DNA of 64,000 nucleotides from JBCDGZ01 sp038750655 (GTDB lineage Bacteria > Bacteroidota > Bacteroidia > Chitinophagales > Saprospiraceae): assembly GCA_038750655.1 (NCBI GenBank), contig JBCDGZ010000015.1, positions 9,710-73,709 of the forward strand, given 5' to 3'. How positions within the stretch are numbered: the first letter of the stretch is position 1; each line of letters opens with the position of its first letter. Position numbers and translations under genes: made by a program. The notes below the pieces were generated by a model. The model had not been told where the DNA came from and did not search any database. It saw only the letters and a program-made list of their open reading frames with translations. Positions 61,036-64,000 of this stretch are shown here, piece by piece.

Positions 61036-61260
61036 TTATCCTTGTATTAGTATATCCACTCGATATTTTCCCAAACCATAATCACCTAAAATTGCTTTGG
61101 CATATGGTCCAGCATCCGGACTGTTTGTCTTATAAATTGCTAGTAAGTTTCCTTTATACATAACGTGATTTGCAGTCGACCTCGGTCGTCTTGCAGAAGA
61201 GTTGGGCAAAAGCTGTATACAGTAGCTTTTGCCTGTTTTTTTGGGTATTTTTAAAAAAAC
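61036..61260 (-). pseudogene. Possible small gene or remnant, continuous with the stop of the gene upstream
   Basis: On the minus strand, reading past the TGA of the gene at 61261 gives about 75 further open codons in the same frame to a TAA at 61036. The last 41, from ATG 61161, are well composed (MYKGNLLAIYKTNSPDAGP, then YAKAILGDYGLGKYRVDILI). It could be a short protein or the end of a once longer one. No family is recognised. Confidence 0.3.
61205..61242 (+). terminator. Plus-strand terminator-like hairpin
   Basis: GGCAAAAGCT (61205-61214) pairs perfectly with AGCTTTTGCC (61224-61233) and TGTTTTTTT follows. It is oriented for a plus-strand transcript, yet no plus-strand gene precedes it within 10 kb other than the DinB-like gene. 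An unseen small RNA or antisense transcript could end here. Confidence 0.55.
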
Positions 61261-62064
61261 TCAAAGCCCATAAACATCGAAAGTTCCGGCCTCGCTGATC
61301 TTCAGATAGCTGTCTTTAGAGTTGGAAAAATAGGTGATGATGGGCTTGGGAATGCGGGGATCATCAATTTTCAAACTTTCCTCTGTATCTACCTTAAAAT
61401 TACTCATGGCTTCGAATTCGATGTCTTCATCCGGCCGCCAGAGGATTTCTCGTCCGGCGATGGGATTGCCGCTAGAGGATACTCCCGAGAAGACGCCCTT
61501 CAGTAATTTCGGTTTTTTGATCACCCCTAGTTTGAAGGCCAGATGTAGGCTTTTGACCTTATCAGTTGTAGAAAGGAAACAGCTGATGCTACCCGCAATC
61601 CAATTGATCTCCCCTTCGTAGATGCGATGCTTCCCGTAGAGTTTCATTCTCACCACATCTCCATCAATGATGACCTGCACAGGCGAAACCAGTAAAACCG
61701 GCAAGTCAGAAATATAACGTACGATGCTGTACCAGTTGCCCTCGATAGCAAAAGCTTCTGTACGAAGTCTAGGGTAGCGATTAGAGAGGAATTCTTCCAC
61801 ATCTCGAAACCCAATATAGTAGGCCAGCGAATGGAGGCTGGCATCCCCAATCCGTACGCTGCTTTTCTTTTCTTTTTTTGCTTTTTTAATCGTTCGGTCA
61901 ATCGTCTCGTAGATGTATCGATTCCCTAGCGGTTTGTAATCGCGGGGGAGAACGGTATTGATTTTTTCGGACAGCTCGATCAGGTTAATTCTTTCTCGAT
62001 TGGTGTTAGCTTTTTTGATGACTTCTTCCAGCAAATGTTCCAGCGATTCTACACTAATCTTCAT
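61261..62064 (-). CDS. Hypothetical protein
   Basis: A 267-residue cytosolic protein. Its first 60 residues are helical and resemble a small DNA-binding or coiled region (HLLEEVIKKANTNRERINLIELSEKI), followed by a Lys-rich KKAKKEKKSS stretch. The C-terminal two thirds are beta-rich (VQVIIDGDVVRMKLYGKHRIYEGEINW). I do not recognise the family. It is separated from its neighbours by 200 bases or more. Confidence 0.65.
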   Translation of the reverse strand: MKISVESLEHLLEEVIKKANTNRERINLIELSEKINTVLPRDYKPLGNRYIYETIDRTIKKAKKEKKSSVRIGDASLHSLAYYIGFRDVEEFLSNRYPRLRTEAFAIEGNWYSIVRYISDLPVLLVSPVQVIIDGDVVRMKLYGKHRIYEGEINWIAGSISCFLSTTDKVKSLHLAFKLGVIKKPKLLKGVFSGVSSSGNPIAGREILWRPDEDIEFEAMSNFKVDTEESLKIDDPRIPKPIITYFSNSKDSYLKISEAGTFDVYGL

Positions 62065-62262
62065 ACTTTCTCTGATTTATTCCACACTTACTCTGGCAAA
62101 ATCTGGTGGATTCCAGAGTACAGCCCGGCTACCTTGGCAATTGTAAATCTTATTTAAATCCTTCCTTAAATCAGGAGAAAATTGGAATAGCTGGCCAGCA
62201 ACTCCCAACCATCACCATGGATTGGAGAAGGAATTTTCATTTTTAAATCGCTTTGCTTAATC

Positions 62263-62607
62263 ATGAATCTTCTGAAAATTGCTGTTCTAACGGTACTGTT
62301 GTTCAACGGTACCGCCGACTTTGTCATCTCAAATTCAAACAATGTAAAAACGAGTCCACAATTACTAAGTGGAGGCTCCATTGTAATGGTAGATGACATT
62401 ATGATGCGTACGGACACTGAGAACCCCAATGAACAGATCGTGTCCATTGTCATTTGCAGCAGCACTGGGGTGCCAGTGACGCAACTTGGAGGCTGCAACG
62501 AATCTGTTTGTGAGAACGACCTTTCCAGTCTGGCCAAAGGCAACTATGACATTTGCGTCAATGTTACCCCTAGCCGGACCTTCACGGGTTCAATCACACT
62601 GGACTGA
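62263..62607 (+). CDS. Small secreted hypothetical protein
   Basis: A 114-residue protein with a signal peptide (about 1-18, MNLLKIAVLTVLLFNGTA). The last 60 residues form a short beta-sandwich-like region ending AKGNYDICVNVTPSRTF then TGSITLD, similar in shape to the C-terminal DUF3244-type modules of Bacteroidota (YxV.VT...TFTG). Four Cys are present, two close together (GGCNESVCE), so a disulfide is likely. Start ATG 62263. Function unknown. Confidence 0.62.
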   Translation: MNLLKIAVLTVLLFNGTADFVISNSNNVKTSPQLLSGGSIVMVDDIMMRTDTENPNEQIVSIVICSSTGVPVTQLGGCNESVCENDLSSLAKGNYDICVNVTPSRTFTGSITLD

Positions 62608-62639
62608 TTAACAACAAATCCAGTCACTCGGAGGCAGCC

Positions 62640-63959
62640 CTATGGGTTGTCTTCTTTTATCACTTTATTTAACCAGAGGTAATCAGGGATTAATAGTTGT
62701 GCTTTTACCTCTTGGAGGTTGATTACTTTCTTTTTAGCAATTCGGTGTAACAAGCTCAAAAAAGTAAGATGAGGCTGTTGTCTACTCACCGAAAGTTTTT
62801 CTTGTTTTCTGATAAATCCCTTTGTGCTTTCGATTTTATTTAGAATGGGTTCTATATCTTGGACTTCGTAGTAGAGTTTCAAAAGCAGCTTATCGCAAGT
62901 TATTTTATAATACACATCCTTGCGATACATCGCCGAAGTTTGAAAATTGGTGATATGCAAGAAGCAAGCTTCCAAATTGTTGTTCTGCAATTCAATGATG
63001 GCTCGGTTAAGTTCTAAAAAAGCAATCTTATCAATCGTCGAAGCATGCGCCAGATGATCGGCCCACCGATCGATAAAGCCCAACGCCCAATCCAGTTTAT
63101 TCATCAACAAAGCCGCAAGCACTGCATTTTTGAGCGTCCCCACATCCAATCTTCCAGCGTCCAGCAATTCTCCCTGCTCTTCGAGCTTCCCAATGTAGCG
63201 GAGATACTGATCAGCGTACAGGTGTTGCCCCGCGTTGATCCTACGGATACAAAAGTTCATCAGATGGCCGTAGATTTCCTTGCGATAAACGACCCCCAAT
63301 CGCGAGTGGAACTTGCTCAGAAACTGTTCCAATCGCTCAGCATAGCTTTCCTGCTGCTCGGTAATGAGCTTGAATATCCAGTAATAAACTTGGTTATGAA
63401 CAGCAGACGACTGCTGGGCCAGACGCTCCACTTCATCCCGATACCTCTCATAGTCTTGATGGCCATTAATAATCCTATTCCGATTGGCCTTTTCGCAGAG
63501 CAAACGAATCCGAGACAAGGCAAAAAAATCGTGTAGGTACCCCTCCATCAATTCCAATTTATGATCGAGGACACGTCTTTCCTTATCCCGCTCCACTTTC
63601 AACTCGTGGTACCAAAAAAGGTACAGTGGATTATTGTGGGACATCTGTTCCTCCTTTTTAGCCAAAGCAATTCCCTTGTTGAGGATAGCCTGCGCATTTT
63701 TCTCTGCTCCCTTTTTCGTGTAAAAATCAGCCAGGAGTAAGTTTTTAAAATGCGTCTCTTCTTGTAGTTGATACAAAGAAATATAATTCCCTATAGCCGC
63801 CAACAGTCGGCTCTTGATGCGATTGGCATTGGGCTGTTCCTTGGGAGTGAGCACCTTTTGCCAAAACACCGATTCGACCTGGTTGTTTTTGTGCGGCTTA
63901 CGTTCTAACAATAGAGTAAAGATTTCTTGATCTCGATCAGATAAGCGGTTAGAGGGCAT
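62640..63959 (-). CDS. Hypothetical helical-repeat protein
   Basis: A 439-residue cytosolic protein, almost wholly alpha-helical with TPR-like periodicity (LADFYTKKGAEKNAQAILNKGIALAKKEEQ, about 90-120). The N-terminus DRDQEIFTLLLERKPHKNNQ resembles a short DNA-binding or adaptor helix pair. Large families of such proteins of 400-500 residues are typical of Saprospiria, but I cannot name the family. Complete within the window: ATG at 63959, 41 bases before the end. Confidence 0.65.
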   Translation of the reverse strand: MPSNRLSDRDQEIFTLLLERKPHKNNQVESVFWQKVLTPKEQPNANRIKSRLLAAIGNYISLYQLQEETHFKNLLLADFYTKKGAEKNAQAILNKGIALAKKEEQMSHNNPLYLFWYHELKVERDKERRVLDHKLELMEGYLHDFFALSRIRLLCEKANRNRIINGHQDYERYRDEVERLAQQSSAVHNQVYYWIFKLITEQQESYAERLEQFLSKFHSRLGVVYRKEIYGHLMNFCIRRINAGQHLYADQYLRYIGKLEEQGELLDAGRLDVGTLKNAVLAALLMNKLDWALGFIDRWADHLAHASTIDKIAFLELNRAIIELQNNNLEACFLHITNFQTSAMYRKDVYYKITCDKLLLKLYYEVQDIEPILNKIESTKGFIRKQEKLSVSRQQPHLTFLSLLHRIAKKKVINLQEVKAQLLIPDYLWLNKVIKEDNP

Positions 63960-64000
63960 CCTAACAAAGACTTTGAGGTCTCTTTTCTGGGATAAATTAA

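Noticed and set aside
1..64000. tRNA or rRNA genes
   Set aside because: No stretch showed a cloverleaf with a T-arm GTTCRANYC and a 3' acceptor, or an rRNA core; a covariance search would be decisive.

Overview
The window comes from a Bacteroidota genome, most probably class Saprospiria. The supporting signs are a TonB receptor with a DUF4249 lipoprotein, LytTR two-component pairs, CotH proteins, a DAHP synthase-chorismate mutase fusion, lipoproteins with the short Bacteroidota lipobox, a CNT nucleoside transporter, no Shine-Dalgarno leaders, and promoter elements of the TTG / TAnnTTTG type. The family-level placement is inference. No tRNA, rRNA, transposase or CRISPR array was seen.

Layout. 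0-5 kb: the end of a barrel protein, a transglutaminase-like protein, a LytS/LytR pair and an OmpA protein with calcium-binding repeats. 5-11 kb: two tandem CotH proteins, a short asparaginase and a zinc-ribbon/SPFH pair. 11.6-17.2 kb: a second LytTR two-component pair divergent from a TonB receptor and its DUF4249 partner. 17.3-18.4 kb: a Xre-RES toxin-antitoxin module. 18.5-22.9 kb: the Phe/Tyr operon (pheA, aminotransferase, tyrA, DAHPS-CM), preceded by two consecutive leader-peptide attenuators. 22.9-34 kb: a paired M16 peptidase, YkuK, a hybrid kinase, a DUF255 protein, a PD40 lipoprotein and an SGNH hydrolase. 34.6-38 kb: multicopper oxidase, AraC regulator, FtsE. 38.1-41.4 kb: CcmE-CcmF. 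41-49.6 kb: housekeeping and outer-membrane genes, nucleoside salvage (udk/nupC) and PdeM. 49.7-53.6 kb: an A+T-rich stretch with three small lipoproteins, one decayed relative and related terminator hairpins. 53.7-56.6 kb: a DinB-like protein and a RiPP-like cassette. 56.7-60.7 kb: ligase-associated helicase and ATP-dependent DNA ligase. 61-64 kb: unrecognised genes.

Two parts stand out. First, at 56.0-56.6 kb there are three tandem small genes for 49-55 residue peptides. Their 28-residue leaders are nearly identical and end in Lys-Gly-Gly, and their Ser/Thr/Arg-rich tails are unrelated. Downstream on the same strand is a protein kinase whose first 90 or so residues look like a PqqD/RRE peptide-binding domain. 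This reads as an undescribed peptide-modification system in which a leader-binding kinase acts on three substrates. Second, the Phe/Tyr operon carries a consensus-like promoter followed by two complete leader-peptide/antiterminator/terminator units in series, with leader peptides dominated by Phe and Tyr codons.

Lesser points: a CcmE with Cys-x3-Tyr in place of the haem-binding His motif, and a duplicated 105-bp structured element, one copy of which forms the upstream region of the ompA-type gene.
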